NCBI GenBank assembly: GCA_037954665.1
Contig: JBBMOL010000038.1
Coordinates: forward strand, 744,001 to 808,000
Length of the DNA: 64,000 bases
Direction: 5' to 3'
From: Laguncularia racemosa
Lineage: Eukaryota; Streptophyta; Magnoliopsida; Myrtales; Combretaceae
Shown here: positions 62,401 through 64,000 of the stretch, in pieces
Numbering within the stretch: the stretch's first letter is position 1
Layout: each line of letters begins with the position of its first letter
The notes under the pieces: generated by a model
What the model saw: the letters and a program-made list of their open reading frames with translations, nothing else
Told to the model about the DNA's origin: nothing
The model's database searches: none
Program-made: the position numbers and the translations under genes

Positions 62401-63590
62401 TATCAATCAATCAGTATGTACTATGATATGCTTACTTGATCGCATAATATTTAGATAGCACTTGGATCACAATACTAAAAATTACAAAATAAAAAAAATA
62501 GAACAATATAATTTTCTTGTATCATGTTTGGTAAGTATAATACTAAATAATATTATCATATTATAAATTATTTTAATTTACGTCTTTATTGACACTAGCA
62601 TCATGATTGTATAAAAAAGAGAGAGTAATTTTTATATAGACAAATAATCAATAGGACAACTGCAACCATAAAATAGTATTTGAAGAATTCAACAATAGAA
62701 AGGGAGTGACGTTAGGGATTTCTTTTGAGCATATAATTTTTGCTACAATACGATAACATGAATATAATTGTAGAGATAAATCTATATTTAATATGACACA
62801 TAATGTGACAAATAAAATTATAATATAAATAAATATAATTATGATATAAACAAATTATTTATAATTTTTATTTAATTTTATATATATTTAAAAAACTGAT
62901 ACGATTTTAAGATAAAACAAGATTTGATGCAAACAATACAAATTGCTGATTGCTTGGTTTTCTATTGTGTTGAAGAAACTTAAGCCGCCAAACAAAGTTA
63001 TTATCGAGGTCAATTGACTAGGACTAAATATATAATTGATGAGTTCAACTTCATTTAATTTAGAATTTAGATGAATGTATTTATAGTATCTTAAGCTTTT
63101 TATTATATTAGTTTTTATATAATTTATTATCACTTTACTCTTAATATATTTATGAATAATAAAAATAAATTACAAGAATTTATTAAATTGATTATGTTGC
63201 GTTGAGAACTGGAAATCGTTGAGTGTTTCTTTCAGCTACAAATCAAACTTATAGTCAAAAGCCGGCTTCAAATATATTGGGAAACGAAACCTGAATTTTT
63301 ATCTTTCTAATAACTTAATTTATATATTAATAATTACGATGACCTAAAATTTATAATATTATTGTAATGTTATCGATTTTCTTTAAATTTATGACAAAAG
63401 TAGCATCTTAAAAAAATAAAAATAGAAAAGTAAACGGAGCCACCTAACCAATCATCGCACCGCTTGAGCCTTTTTTGAATGCAGCATTTTATCTTTAAAT
63501 TCTTGGTTTTGGGGATGTTACCGGGTCAAGTTGGGTTTCGACCACTTGAGTAGAATTGGCCAAGGCGGCAGTTAAAAACCTGTTGCTTTC
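59410..63590. repeat. Tandem array unit 3 (about 4.2 kb, UGT exons lost)
   Basis: Collinear with unit 2 from 43531 to about 46770 (no 231 bp duplication; a longer TA/ATGT microsatellite at 61303-61345). It then jumps to UGT intron sequence. Contains the same non-coding blocks as unit 2, such as 60130-60290 and 61800-62130. Confidence 0.85.
62550..63590 (-). pseudogene. UGT85 gene remnant: intron and upstream region only
   Basis: 62560-63035 matches the intron of UGT copy 1 (41575-42056), including the part that copy 2 has lost. 63180-63590 matches the upstream region of the UGTs (43060-43490 and 51767-52190). Exon 2 with the minisatellite and exon 1 with the TATA box are both gone through two separate deletions. 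Nothing translatable remains. Confidence 0.85.
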
Positions 63591-63594
63591 CCAC

Positions 63595-64000
63595 TATACA
63601 ATGTAGTACCCTAGAGTTTCCGCATGTGATACGTTTATATTCTGTTTCGTCAAAAACGGTGTGGGTGCATGTGTCCTTGCATTAAATGCATAGGGGCCTA
63701 CGATTAGTCGCCTTCTACTGTGTTGAAGAAGCTCATGTGGGTCACGGTTTTGTATCAAGTATAAGAACATCTTTAGTGCATCTTAAATCGTTTAACATAG
63801 TCGATTTCTACTGAAACCAATCTGATTGTCTAGTTGAGATGTGCCATTGGACTGCTGCTCATTTGGGATATGTTTTGTATAACTGAATTGATTCACAGAT
63901 CCTTTTCCACCCGCCCATGTTGAACTGGTTGGGCCAATCCGAATTTGTTAACATAGGTATATAAAATTTTAGATTTATCATATCTATAGAGTTGTAAACA
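63595..64000. repeat. Start of tandem array unit 4, cut by window end
   Basis: From 63595 the sequence repeats 59925-60320 of unit 3 (and 44040-44440 of unit 2) nearly base for base. It follows unit 3 after loss of the first ~0.5 kb of the unit. The array therefore continues beyond the window. Confidence 0.85.

Overview
This is plant nuclear DNA, very probably from a (woody) eudicot: AT-rich intergenic sequence, two-exon plant genes (a WIP-type zinc-finger gene and UGT85-type glycosyltransferases), plant Ty3/gypsy retrotransposons, and endogenous Caulimoviridae sequence of Florendovirus type. Species cannot be fixed from the sequence alone.

Layout. 1-4.5 kb: AT-rich intergenic DNA with only weak LTR-like traces. 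4.6-5.8 kb: an intact two-exon TT1/WIP-like zinc-finger transcription factor gene (+). 6.2-7.2 kb: a large foldback element. 7.3-14.9 kb: a decayed Athila-like Ty3/gypsy element (1.4 kb 5' LTR, tRNA-Asp type primer site, gag, protease, truncated RT, itself interrupted by another LTR-like insert). 14.87-36.05 kb: a 21 kb cluster of rearranged endogenous pararetrovirus copies lying between TA-rich sequences inside or against the Athila-like element: fragment A (+), near-complete copy B (-), fragment C (+), near-complete copy D (+) and scrambled copy E (-). All are broken by stops, indels and mosaic joins. 36.1-38.1 kb: the 3' internal end, a second 1.4 kb LTR, and after it a primer site and 5' leader of the Athila-like element. 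38.1-64 kb: a tandem array of about 8.7 kb units. Units 1 and 2 each carry an intact UGT85-like gene (-); unit 3 has lost both exons but keeps intron and upstream sequence; unit 4 starts at the right edge. A young gypsy element (CRM-like, -), with 5 bp target duplication and nearly identical LTRs, sits between units 2 and 3.

How it works together. The host genes likely expressed are the zinc-finger regulator and the two UGTs. The last ~605 bp of UGT coding sequence is identical between the two copies while the rest has diverged, which suggests gene conversion. The pararetrovirus copies face each other on opposite strands with arms of about 8 kb, so a read-through transcript could form long double-stranded RNA; this is inference. 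Nothing bacterial (operons, CRISPR, insertion sequences) is present, and I saw no tRNA or rRNA genes.
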